Shown one piece after another: positions 30,468 to 37,999 of a stretch of 64,000 nucleotides of DNA (its first letter is position 1; each line of letters starts with the position of its first letter). The position numbers were made by a program, and so were the translations under genes. A model generated the notes under the pieces. That model did no database searches. It worked only from the letters and a program-made list of their open reading frames with translations, and was not told where the DNA came from. This DNA is from Bacillus sp. SB49 (lineage in GTDB: Bacteria > Bacillota > Bacilli > Bacillales > Halobacillaceae): assembly GCF_000469135.2 (NCBI RefSeq), contig NZ_CP048117.1:1215501-1279500 (forward strand), read 5' to 3'.

Positions 30468-30911
30468 ATGCCGAGAGTGAAATATACAGATGCAGATGTC
30501 GCTTTGATGGCGAGGATGATGCGGGCCGAGGCGGAAGGGGAAGGGAAGCAGGGCATGCTGTACGTCGGAAACGTCATTGTCAACCGGGCCAAGGCGGACT
30601 GCCTTGACTTCCGGGATGTGCGGACGATCCGTCAGGTGATATTCCAAGTGCAGGGCAACAACTACTCTTTCGAAGCGGTCCAAAAAGGGAATCTGTTCTA
30701 CAACCGTGCCCGTTCCATCGAAAAAAGGTTAGCGAAAAGAAACCTGGATTACTGGCGGGAACATCCGGCGAAGTATGCTCTTTGGTATTTCAATCCGTAT
30801 GGGCCGTGTCCACCGACGTGGTACGACCAGCCGTTCGCCGGCCAGTTCAAGAACCACTGCTACTATGAGCCGCAGCCGAACACGTGTGACAGTGTTTATA
30901 TCGGTAACTAG
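30468..30911 (+). CDS. cwlJ: spore cortex-lytic enzyme CwlJ
   Basis: A 147-aa cell-wall hydrolase (SleB/CwlJ domain), close to the 142 aa of B. subtilis CwlJ. ALMARMMRAEAEGEGKQGMLYVGNV contains the catalytic Glu region, and QVQGNNYSFEAV and NPYGPCPPTWYDQPFAGQFKNHCYY are typical. It lacks a signal peptide, as CwlJ does; it acts in the spore coat and degrades cortex in calcium-dipicolinate-triggered germination. CATAGAAT at 30443-30450 could be a sigma-E -10 element, but the -35 is unclear. ATG 30468 is preferred to the earlier in-frame start. Confidence 0.95.
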   Translation: MPRVKYTDADVALMARMMRAEAEGEGKQGMLYVGNVIVNRAKADCLDFRDVRTIRQVIFQVQGNNYSFEAVQKGNLFYNRARSIEKRLAKRNLDYWREHPAKYALWYFNPYGPCPPTWYDQPFAGQFKNHCYYEPQPNTCDSVYIGN

Positions 30912-30918
30912 AGGAAGA

Positions 30919-30954
30919 AACGATTATCCGAGCCCGGGTAATCGTTTTTTTTAT
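30919..30954 (+). terminator. terminator after cwlJ
   Basis: ACGATTA..CC pairs with GG..TAATCGT around a GC-rich loop, followed by eight T. Confidence 0.88.
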
Positions 30955-31047
30955 TGATGGAGAGTGGGAAGTGGCTTGGAAAAGGAAAAGGACGGTGCAG
31001 CATCGAATAATATCTAAGATGTATGTTTGGAAAAGGGAGGATTTACA

Positions 31048-32151
31048 GTGGTCACGATATACATAACCAGGCACGGGGAGACCGTGTGGAACAGGGAAAA
31101 ACGAATGCAGGGATGGCAGAATTCACCCCTGACGGAACAAGGGGAAAAGGATGCCGCATCGCTTGGAGACAGGCTCCGGAGTACCGAATTTGCCGCCGTA
31201 TATTCCAGTCCGAGTGGACGGGCGCAGCAGACGACCGAGTTGATCCGGGGAGAGCGGAAAATCCCCGTCTATCTGGAGGAAAAGCTGAAGGAAATTCACC
31301 TTGGAGAATGGGAAGGACGGACGCAGGAAGAAATCAAAACGGACTTTCCGGAAAGCTTCGACATGTTCTGGAACGCACCACATCGTTATCTTCCCCACGG
31401 TGGAGAAACGTTTGAGGCATTTCGATCACGAATTGACGCCTTCCTGAATTCGCTGGCATATCATTCGAATCAAAACGTGCTGATCGTCGCACATGCAGTC
31501 GTCATTAAATGCATGATGCTGATACTGAACGGGAAACCGCTCGCTTCTTTATGGGATCCGCCGTTCATCCATGGGACGAGCGTAACCGTCGTCCGACTGG
31601 AAGACGGGCAGTGTGAGGTGCTTCTGGAGGGGGATACCTCTCATATAAATAGAAATGAAGGAAAGGGAAAAGCGATGCAGATTGTTAGAATGAAGGAAAA
31701 GCACGACCGGGAGATGGAGCGGATTATTAAGCAGTCCCTGGAATCGTTCGGGTTGGATATCCCCGGCACTGCTTATTATGATCCTGAGCTTCCTCACCTG
31801 TCCCATTTTTACGAGAGGACACCGTTTGCTGAGTATTGGGTGGCGCTGGGTGATTCAGGGGAAGTGTTGGGCGGTGTCGGAATCGCACCGTTTGCTGAGG
31901 AAGAAGGAGTCTGTGAACTGCAGAAGCTGTATGTGAAGCCGGAGGCGCAGGGGCGGGGAACGGCTAAAGCACTGATGGAGACGGCTCTGGATTATGCGGC
32001 CCGCCATTACGAGTACTGTTATTTAGAGACAGTAGAGAAACTGGAGGCTGCCAACCGTCTGTACCGGAAGTTCGGCTTTTCCTTATTGGAAGAGGCGCTG
32101 GCCGGTTCCGGACACGGGGCGATGGACAGCTGGTATAAGAAAAAATTGTAA
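31048..32151 (+). CDS. fused histidine phosphatase (phosphoglycerate-mutase-like) and GNAT acetyltransferase
   Basis: One open frame of 367 aa with two complete domains. Residues 1-205 form a histidine phosphatase: TRHGETVWNREKRMQGWQNSPLT with the phospho-histidine, the second-shell ELIRGERK..LKEIHLGEWEGR, and VLIVAHAVV. Residues about 210-367 form a GNAT domain with the CoA loop KPEAQGRGTAKALMETALDYA. At the joint, ATG 31675 has its own GAAGGAAAGGG site, and both halves look complete, so separate GNAT translation is possible. GTG 31048 follows GGGAGG by 7 bases. Phosphatase substrate and acetyl acceptor are unknown. Confidence 0.9.
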   Translation: MVTIYITRHGETVWNREKRMQGWQNSPLTEQGEKDAASLGDRLRSTEFAAVYSSPSGRAQQTTELIRGERKIPVYLEEKLKEIHLGEWEGRTQEEIKTDFPESFDMFWNAPHRYLPHGGETFEAFRSRIDAFLNSLAYHSNQNVLIVAHAVVIKCMMLILNGKPLASLWDPPFIHGTSVTVVRLEDGQCEVLLEGDTSHINRNEGKGKAMQIVRMKEKHDREMERIIKQSLESFGLDIPGTAYYDPELPHLSHFYERTPFAEYWVALGDSGEVLGGVGIAPFAEEEGVCELQKLYVKPEAQGRGTAKALMETALDYAARHYEYCYLETVEKLEAANRLYRKFGFSLLEEALAGSGHGAMDSWYKKKL

Positions 32152-32162
32152 AAATCCTTTAT

Positions 32163-32194
32163 GGCTGGAGCGTCGTCTCCAGCTTATTTTATTT
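32163..32194 (+). terminator. terminator after the phosphatase-GNAT gene
   Basis: GCTGGAG/CTCCAGC stem with 6-base loop, then TTATTTTATTT. Confidence 0.85.
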
Positions 32195-32216
32195 GCTTTC
32201 ATACATCTATTTAAAA

Positions 32217-32231
32217 TGAGAATCATTTTCA
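32217..32231 (+). promoter_or_regulatory. Fur box before a small membrane protein gene
   Basis: TGAGAATCATTTTCA matches the 7-1-7 Fur core TGATAATNATTATCA at all but two positions. It lies about 57 bases before ATG 32288 and after a terminator, so it most likely controls that gene. Confidence 0.8.
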
Positions 32232-32287
32232 AATATAGTGAAACGAACAAGCTCCCTCCTTCGTAGATAGAGAAGGAGGTGGACCGA

Positions 32288-32467
32288 ATGAAGGATGAAT
32301 CGTTTCATTATTGGATCGCCGGCACCGCCCTTGGCTCCTGGCTGCTTCATTTCGCTGGAAACCTCGATTTCTATGAAACAGAAAAAATCATTTCCGGCAT
32401 CGTGTTTAGTTTCATCACCGTAATTATTTATGTTCTCCTTACCTTCTTCTATTACCGGCGGAGGTAG
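32288..32467 (+). CDS. Fur-boxed small two-helix membrane protein
   Basis: A 59-aa protein with an excellent AAGGAGGTG site before ATG 32288. Two membrane helices (about residues 8-24 and 31-54) are joined by a short acidic turn (NLDFYETEK), and the protein ends in FFYYRRR. No family is recognised. The Fur box upstream suggests expression under iron limitation. It converges on the cupin gene with only 6 bp between the stops. Confidence 0.75.
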   Translation: MKDESFHYWIAGTALGSWLLHFAGNLDFYETEKIISGIVFSFITVIIYVLLTFFYYRRR

Positions 32468-32473
32468 ATGGTT

Positions 32474-33088
32474 TTAGTACATATAGGGAGGATAATAGTA
32501 GACGGGGTGGATATAAGCGGCCTGCTGCGGGTACCTCCATTGTGCACCGGTTCTCCGGGTGCAGTTGGAATAAGAACCGATATAGGTGCTCGGCTGGATC
32601 GGTGCCGTTACTTCCTTCCATTTCTGTTCGTCCATGCAGTACGTGTGCGCCATGACCTCCGGCGGGGTAAATTTCAAGATATCAGAGCCGAGAATCACTT
32701 CCGGATTCGGTGCATCGAATATGGCGAGCAGGTGGGTGTCGTCGGCCGTTGCGACTTCATAATGCCACCATCCCTGAGGGACGTTTGCGACCTGCCCCGG
32801 GGTAATAGGGAAATGCAGCAGCTCTTTCGTGAACGGTTGAAGAAGAGAAACAGTGGCGGCACCGGAAATGCAGTAGACCAGCTCTGCTGCGTTTTGATGG
32901 TAATGCGGCTCTACGACGTTCCCTTTTGTCAGAAATATATCCAGCAGGGACGAACCTTCCAGCGTATTCAGCTGCTTCTGACCTAAGATGTTGATTTTGT
33001 TATGAGCGTCTTTTGTAAACAGAGGACTTGTATTGACATCAAAGAAATAGTCGGCTTCAGAAGAAGTGGGATCCGCGTTTCCTGTCAT
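32474..33088 (-). CDS. cupin-domain protein with Tyr/Pro-rich C-terminal tail
   Basis: A 204-aa protein from ATG 33088 behind GAGGTGAGAGG. The single cupin barrel (about residues 30-135) carries the metal motif EPHYHQNAAELVYCISG and the second PQGWWHYEV. The last 30 residues (after the RTGAQWRYPQQ motif) end in IHPVYYYPPYMY, a tail like those of some spore coat or surface proteins. No catalytic activity can be assigned. It is divergent from the riboswitch-controlled transporter gene. Confidence 0.85.
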   Translation of the reverse strand: MTGNADPTSSEADYFFDVNTSPLFTKDAHNKINILGQKQLNTLEGSSLLDIFLTKGNVVEPHYHQNAAELVYCISGAATVSLLQPFTKELLHFPITPGQVANVPQGWWHYEVATADDTHLLAIFDAPNPEVILGSDILKFTPPEVMAHTYCMDEQKWKEVTAPIQPSTYIGSYSNCTRRTGAQWRYPQQAAYIHPVYYYPPYMY

Positions 33089-33192
33089 ACCTCTCACCTC
33101 ATTATCGTTGTTGTAGTAACGTATGAATCCGGAGGAAAAAGGTGCATCACGCCTGTCGCCGCAGCATAGACTACAGCGGGGAAAAGACCCGA

Positions 33193-33221
33193 TTGACGTT
33201 CCGCGGTGAATAGGGTATGAT
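33193..33221 (+). promoter_or_regulatory. sigma-A promoter of the yybP-ykoY leader
   Basis: TTGACG (33193-33198), 17-bp spacer, TATGAT (33216-33221). Transcription should begin near 33228, about 40 bases before the riboswitch core. Confidence 0.85.
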
Positions 33222-33268
33222 AGTCTCACTTACCACAGGTCATACCTGTGGGAACAGGATCGTGTCAT

Positions 33269-33443
33269 CCTCCAAAGGGGAGTAGCTTACAGTGATGTCG
33301 ACAATACGTGGTCATGGAAATGATCGCCGGCTAAACTGGCAACGTACCGTTGTTTGCGAGACCTTTGCCATTTAAGGTAAAGGTCGGAATCTCATACATG
33401 TAGAGACCTTTACCCTGGTTATAAACGGTGAAGGTCTTTTTTG
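33269..33443 (+). promoter_or_regulatory. yybP-ykoY (manganese) riboswitch with terminator
   Basis: The conserved L1 sequence CAAAGGGGAGTAGC lies at 33273-33286, GCCGG..CTGGCAAC at about 33326-33342, and the closing GCGAGACCTTTGCC at 33356-33369, as in the yybP-ykoY class that senses Mn2+. Downstream, AGACCTTTACC and GGTGAAGGTCT form a terminator with a T run (33403-33443); the AAGGTAAAGGTC segment at 33374-33385 can compete for it. Mn2+ binding is expected to switch on the downstream gene. Confidence 0.93.
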
Positions 33444-33573
33444 TATTCCAATAAAGCCGTTCCCCGGCGGATCTGTATCAGGGAGGAGAAAGCCTATCGA
33501 GGATGGAGAACAGCGTCTTGTGGACAAATGGATCAAGGAAGGATACACATATTATGAATAAAGGGGATAGGTT

Positions 33574-34845
33574 ATGGAAACGTCGATGAAGCTTGCAGCA
33601 GTGGCTCTGTTGATTCTATTGACAGCGTTCTTTGTTGCAAGCGAATTTGCGATTGTAAAGGTAAGGAAGAGTAGGTTGGAAGCACGGGCAGACGAAGGGA
33701 ACAAGCGGGCGAAAGCGGCTCTGAAAGTGGCAGGGAACCTCGACTATTACTTGTCTGCGTGTCAATTGGGAATCACGATCACGGCACTTGGACTGGGGTG
33801 GCTCGGCGAACCGACGCTGGAAGTCCTGCTTCATCCGCTGTTCAGCGGCCTTGACTTACCATCTGGTTTATCTCATACGATCAGCTTTGCTATCGCGTTT
33901 TTCATTATCACGTTCTTACATGTGGTATTAGGAGAATTAGCGCCGAAAACGATGGCGATCCAAAAGGCAGAATCCATTACACTGATGCTTTCGCCTCCAT
34001 TGATTATTTACAGTAAAATTATGTACCCGCTGATCTGGCTTTTGAATGGATCAGCCAATATGCTGATCCGTTTGTTCGGATATAAGACTGCGAAAGAGTC
34101 GGATGACGTGCATTCGGAAGAAGAACTGCGCCACATCCTGTCTGAGAGCTACGAAAAAGGGGAAATCAACCAGTCGGAATTCCAATATGTCGAGCGCATA
34201 TTCGACTTCGATGATCGCCTGGCCAAAGAAATCATGGTCCCCCGGACGGACGTCGCCGTTGTGGATGTGGAAGATCCTTTAGAGGAATCCCTCTCTTTCA
34301 TCAAAGAAGAGAGGTACACGAGGTACCCCGTCATTCAGGGGGATAAAGACCATGTGATCGGTGTGCTTCATATTAAAGAGCTCTTTCGTCAAGACGCTGT
34401 CGATTCGCTGGAGAGGTTCATCCGTCCGGTGACGAGCGTGTTTGAGAATATACCGATTCGTGAACTGCTTGTGCGGATGCAGCAGGAAAAGACGCAGCTC
34501 GTCCTGCTTACAGATGAGTATGGTGGCACGTCGGGAATCGTTACGGTCGAAGATATCATTGAAGAAATCGTAGGAGACATCCGGGATGAATTCGATGAAG
34601 AAGAGGAAGAGATCGTCAAGGAAGAAGACGGGAGCTTTCTGATCGATGGGAAAGTGTCGATCGTAGACGTGAACCACTACTTTGAACTGGAGCTCGAGAA
34701 CGGAGATGTCGACACGATTTCGGGATGGATTCTGAAAAACGATGTCGATGCCGGAGAAGGTACGATTCTTCAGCACGGCCCGCACAGCTTCGAAGTGGCG
34801 AGCAAAGAAAACGGGCAGATCAGAAAAGTGAAACTGTCGTTATAA
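33574..34845 (+). CDS. CNNM/CorC (hemolysin-family) transporter under Mn riboswitch control
   Basis: A 423-aa membrane protein: a DUF21/CNNM domain with four membrane segments (residues about 1-180, including SACQLGITITALGLGWLGEP and LGELAPKTMAIQ), a CBS pair (about 205-330; VPRTDVAVVDVED, TDEYGGTSGIVTVEDIIEEIVG) and a C-terminal CorC_HlyC domain. Relatives (MpfA, YhdP, CorC) mediate Mg2+ or other divalent metal export. Control by a Mn-sensing riboswitch points to manganese export or tolerance here. Confidence 0.92.
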   Translation: METSMKLAAVALLILLTAFFVASEFAIVKVRKSRLEARADEGNKRAKAALKVAGNLDYYLSACQLGITITALGLGWLGEPTLEVLLHPLFSGLDLPSGLSHTISFAIAFFIITFLHVVLGELAPKTMAIQKAESITLMLSPPLIIYSKIMYPLIWLLNGSANMLIRLFGYKTAKESDDVHSEEELRHILSESYEKGEINQSEFQYVERIFDFDDRLAKEIMVPRTDVAVVDVEDPLEESLSFIKEERYTRYPVIQGDKDHVIGVLHIKELFRQDAVDSLERFIRPVTSVFENIPIRELLVRMQQEKTQLVLLTDEYGGTSGIVTVEDIIEEIVGDIRDEFDEEEEEIVKEEDGSFLIDGKVSIVDVNHYFELELENGDVDTISGWILKNDVDAGEGTILQHGPHSFEVASKENGQIRKVKLSL

Positions 34846-34853
34846 TTGAAAAA

Positions 34854-34888
34854 AGCGTGCTTCCGATAAGGGAAGCACGCTTTTTTTA
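34854..34888 (+). terminator. terminator after the CNNM/CorC gene
   Basis: AGCGTGCTTCC/GGGAAGCACGCT stem followed by seven T. Confidence 0.93.
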
Positions 34889-34890
34889 CG

Positions 34891-35197
34891 GGTGTTCTTT
34901 TCCTTTTTAAGGATTTTTACTAGTTATTTAGAATCTTTATATTATCATTATCATCCATTTTTTTCTGTTCAATTATTAATTTATGTAAGAAATATACTTT
35001 TATATAAGTCTTTTTAATCTTTTTTATGTATGTGAATTGCGTTCTAATTAACCAGTTTAAAAGAAAATGGGTGATTGACGGAACTTTTTCCATGAAAGGG
35101 CTTTATCAAAGGTGCGGTATGGGATGGAGACGGATGGGGAAGGGGCCGATGGGAATCGTGTCGCTTTCATCCTCTTTTCGTCGAAATGGTGCGGTTT
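34891..35197. other. intergenic region upstream of the putP unit
   Basis: About 300 bases without a credible gene: a strongly AT-rich stretch (34900-35030), then more GC-rich sequence with GATGG-type direct repeats (GGGATGGAGACGGATGGGG) at about 35120-35145. Possible regulatory sites are not recognised. Confidence 0.4.
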
Positions 35198-35225
35198 TTG
35201 TCAGAATACGCGTTTATGTTATACT
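35198..35225 (+). promoter_or_regulatory. promoter of the small peptide-putP unit
   Basis: TTGTCA (35198-35203), 16-bp spacer, TATACT (35220-35225); about 50 bases before GTG 35277. Confidence 0.75.
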
Positions 35226-35276
35226 ACTCCACATGTGTTTTTGAAATAAGGTTGTAAACATCGAGGAGGGTAATTT

Positions 35277-35384
35277 GTGGAGTTTGATTTAACTCTTGCC
35301 ACATGGTGTTGGCTGCTTATTCCAATGCCGTTGTTAATTATCATATGCATCATTACATTCTTTACAGAAAAGGGAGAGAAGTGA
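35277..35384 (+). CDS. 35-aa membrane peptide preceding the Na+/proline symporter
   Basis: GTG 35277 follows GAGGAGGG by 6 bases. The product MEFDLTLATWCWLLIPMPLL.. is a single hydrophobic helix ending in FFTEKGEK. It stops 7 bases before putP and shares its promoter. Very short membrane peptides directly upstream of sodium:solute symporters are known as possible accessory subunits in other bacteria; here the role is inferred only from position. Confidence 0.7.
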   Translation: MEFDLTLATWCWLLIPMPLLIIICIITFFTEKGEK

Positions 35385-35391
35385 ATCACCA

Positions 35392-36864
35392 ATGGACATA
35401 AACATTCAAACCTTAATCGCAATTATTGTATACCTCGTAGGGATGCAGATCGTCGGTTACGTCGCCGCCCGGTTGACGAGCGATCTGTCTGACTACGTGC
35501 TTGGGGGAAGAAGACTGACCCCTGGTGTCGCCGCCCTGAGTGCCGGATCCTCGGACATGAGTGGATGGCTGATGCTCGGACTTCCTGGTGCGATGTACCT
35601 CACCGGAATGAACTCGATCTGGCTTGCGATCGGTCTTGCTACCGGAGCGTTCATGAACTGGCAGTTCGTTGCCAAGCCGTTCCGTGTCTACACCGAAGTC
35701 GCGAAGGATTCCATCACGGTTCCGGATTTCTTTGAGAACCGTTTCCACGATCATACGAAAGTGCTTCGTGTATTATCTGCGATCATCATCTTGATCTTCT
35801 TTACTTTCTATACATCTTCCAGTCTCGTAGGAGGTGCGGTGCTGCTGGAGAACTCCTTCGGTATGAACTACCGACTTGCTTTATGGGTAGGTGCCGCTGT
35901 TATTCTTTCCTATACGCTGTTCGGCGGGTTCCTTGCCGCGAGCTGGACCGACTTTATCCAGGGAATCTTGATGTTCCTTGCGTTGATTATCATACCGATT
36001 GTTGCCATTCAAGAACTCGGCGGCTGGAATGAAACCGTCCAGGCAATTGGAAATATGGATACGTCTTATCTTGACGTCTATTCCGGCGTGACGGTCATCA
36101 GTGTCGTGTCGCTGCTTGCCTGGGGACTCGGTTACTTTGGACAGCCACATATCGTCGTACGATTCATGGGAATCCGTTCAACGAAAGACATCCCGAAAGC
36201 GCGGATGATTGGTATGGGTTGGATGATCATTTCCCTGTTCGGCGCGATATTTGTCGGTTTTGCCGGTATCGCTTATTTCGCTGATGCACCGCTTGCCAAT
36301 TCGGAAACGGTCTTCATCATGTTCTCGCAGGTATTGTTTAACCCATGGGTCGCCGGGTTCCTGCTGGCAGCGATTCTGTCTGCCATTATGAGTACGGTCG
36401 ATTCCCAGCTGCTTGTATCTTCCAGTGCCCTGGCGCAGGACTTCTATAAAGCGATCTTCCGTAAAGAAGCGAGCCAGAAAGAAGAGATGATCGTCGGCCG
36501 TATTTCCGTTATCGGAATTGCGTTCATCGCTGTCCTGCTTGGATATGACCGCGATAGTAAAGTGCTTGAGCTGGTCAGTTATGCATGGGCAGGTTTCGGT
36601 GCTGCATTCGGTCCGTTGATTCTGCTTGCCTTGTTCTGGAAGCGGATGACGCGTAACGGTGCGGTAGCGGGGATTCTCGTCGGTGCCGTCACGGTCATCG
36701 TCTGGAGCAGCCTGGAAGGTGGAATCTTCGACCTTTACGAGCTTGCCCCTGGGTTTGTGTTCTCCTTCCTGTCTATTATTATTGTCAGTCTGATCGGCAA
36801 AGAGCCGCCTCAATCCGTGCAGGATGAGTACGATCAGTATAAAGAGAAAATGAAACAGGCATAA
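35392..36864 (+). CDS. putP: sodium/proline symporter
   Basis: A 490-aa SSS-family transporter with about 13 membrane segments. SDYVLGGRRLTPGVAALSAGSSDMSGWLMLGLPGA and the downstream GYFGQPHIVVRFMGIRS are characteristic of PutP/OpuE-type proline symporters, and LSAIMSTVDSQLLVSSSALAQDF contains the Na+-site serines. In salt-adapted bacilli this imports proline as nutrient or osmoprotectant; which cannot be told. It follows a 35-aa membrane peptide gene in the same unit. Confidence 0.94.
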   Translation: MDINIQTLIAIIVYLVGMQIVGYVAARLTSDLSDYVLGGRRLTPGVAALSAGSSDMSGWLMLGLPGAMYLTGMNSIWLAIGLATGAFMNWQFVAKPFRVYTEVAKDSITVPDFFENRFHDHTKVLRVLSAIIILIFFTFYTSSSLVGGAVLLENSFGMNYRLALWVGAAVILSYTLFGGFLAASWTDFIQGILMFLALIIIPIVAIQELGGWNETVQAIGNMDTSYLDVYSGVTVISVVSLLAWGLGYFGQPHIVVRFMGIRSTKDIPKARMIGMGWMIISLFGAIFVGFAGIAYFADAPLANSETVFIMFSQVLFNPWVAGFLLAAILSAIMSTVDSQLLVSSSALAQDFYKAIFRKEASQKEEMIVGRISVIGIAFIAVLLGYDRDSKVLELVSYAWAGFGAAFGPLILLALFWKRMTRNGAVAGILVGAVTVIVWSSLEGGIFDLYELAPGFVFSFLSIIIVSLIGKEPPQSVQDEYDQYKEKMKQA

Positions 36865-36869
36865 GCTGT

Positions 36870-36903
36870 GAGCCCTCTATCCTTGGGTAGGGGGCTTTTC
36901 GTT
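36870..36903 (+). terminator. terminator after putP
   Basis: AGCCCTCTATCC/GGTAGGGGGCT stem with TTG loop, then TTTTCGTTTG. Confidence 0.85.
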
Positions 36904-36930
36904 TGTTAAAGAAGGTATATCTAGGGGGGG

Positions 36931-37056
36931 GAGGGGCTCCGGGAAATGGGACGCTTTCCACGGGGCGGCCGGTGAGCCTCCTCATCGCGTTGCTCTTCCG
37001 GGGTCTCACCTGTTCCGCTAATCCCGCTGGAGTCTGCCCATTTCCCTCCGCCCCTG
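36931..37056 (+). repeat. structured intergenic repeat, copy B
   Basis: Same core and orientation as copy A (20561-20692). The outer stem is GGGAAATGGG with CCCATTTCCC; relative to copy A both arms have gained one A/T pair. It lies 30 bp after the putP terminator. Confidence 0.87.
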
Positions 37057-37374
37057 CTACATTTATCCTCTAATAATCAGTTGAAGAAAGCCGCTAGTGT
37101 GTTTGTCAGGGCAGAAAATTCCGTTTTTATATGGAGTGAAGAAATATTTAAGGGTGAGCTCCTGTACTTTTTCTAATACTCGTTCTGTGGAATGTCTTCC
37201 TGAGTCGTCGGTCAGACATTTTTACCAGGATTGTAAATTATATGGGAAGTGGTATTGTAAATATTGTGTAAAGACAGTGGACGAATACTTCTGCTTGTCT
37301 TCTAATAGCTTTATTATAGAAAGAAATGTTTGTTCATAAGCCTTCACTAAATAGAAAAAAGAGTGGGGAATGAC
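37057..37374. other. intergenic region upstream of dedA-uppP
   Basis: No gene or clear promoter recognised in about 320 bases; moderately AT-rich. Scattered short open frames have no ribosome binding site. The dedA promoter should lie in the last third. Confidence 0.4.
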
Positions 37375-37986
37375 ATGGAGAACTGGCTGTTGGATATGAT
37401 GAACAATTATGGGTACATAGGGATTTTACTGCTGATCGCTTTGGAAAATGTGTTTCCACCGATCCCGTCAGAGGTCATCCTTACGTTCGGTGGATTTCTT
37501 ACGACTTCGACCTATATGAGCGTGGCCGGTGTCGTTGCGGCATCGACGGCAGGTTCTGTGATCGGGGCGCTCGTGTTGTACGGTATTGGCCTGCAGCTCG
37601 ATGTGGAGCGGATGGAGAAGCTCATCGACCGCTACGGGCGTGTGTTGAGATTGACGAAGGAAGATGTCTGGAAAGCAGACCGCTGGTTCGATAAGTACGG
37701 CCCGTGGACGGTATTCTTCTGCCGGTTCGTGCCGCTGGTCCGCAGTTTGATTTCGATTCCGGCGGGGATGTCGAACATGCCGCTCGGTATTTTTCTGCTG
37801 TTGACGACGCTAGGGACATTGATATGGAATGTCGTACTCGTCAACGTCGGTGCTTCTGTAGGCGAGTCCTGGACGGAAGTTGTCCGCTATATGGACGTGT
37901 ATTCTACCATTATCTATATCCTTTTGGGGATAGCCTTCCTTCTCTTCGTTCTGCTGTACTTGAAGAAGAAAAGAAGGAAGAAATAG
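37375..37986 (+). CDS. DedA-family membrane protein (probable undecaprenyl-phosphate flippase)
   Basis: A 203-aa integral membrane protein. LIALENVFPPIPSEVILTFGGFL near the N-terminus and FFCRFVPLVRSLISIPAGMSNMP (about residues 115-140) are the DedA/SNARE-associated signatures, including the key Glu and Arg residues. DedA proteins (UptA in B. subtilis) return the lipid carrier undecaprenyl phosphate across the membrane. The next gene, 13 bp away, encodes UppP, which makes that carrier from its pyrophosphate, strongly supporting the same role. ATG 37375 is preferred to GTG 37363, which forms part of the GTGGGG site. Confidence 0.92.
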   Translation: MENWLLDMMNNYGYIGILLLIALENVFPPIPSEVILTFGGFLTTSTYMSVAGVVAASTAGSVIGALVLYGIGLQLDVERMEKLIDRYGRVLRLTKEDVWKADRWFDKYGPWTVFFCRFVPLVRSLISIPAGMSNMPLGIFLLLTTLGTLIWNVVLVNVGASVGESWTEVVRYMDVYSTIIYILLGIAFLLFVLLYLKKKRRKK

Positions 37987-37999
37987 AGGAGAGAAGTCA

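Noticed and set aside
33487-33562. Open frame encoding ..IEDGEQRLVDKWIKEGYTYYE before the CNNM gene
   Set aside because: It looks protein-like, but there is no ATG/GTG/TTG start near a ribosome binding site; it may be chance or a gene remnant.
35026-35244. 72-codon plus-strand frame upstream of putP
   Set aside because: No ribosome binding site, composition unlike coding DNA, and it contains the promoter used by the putP unit.
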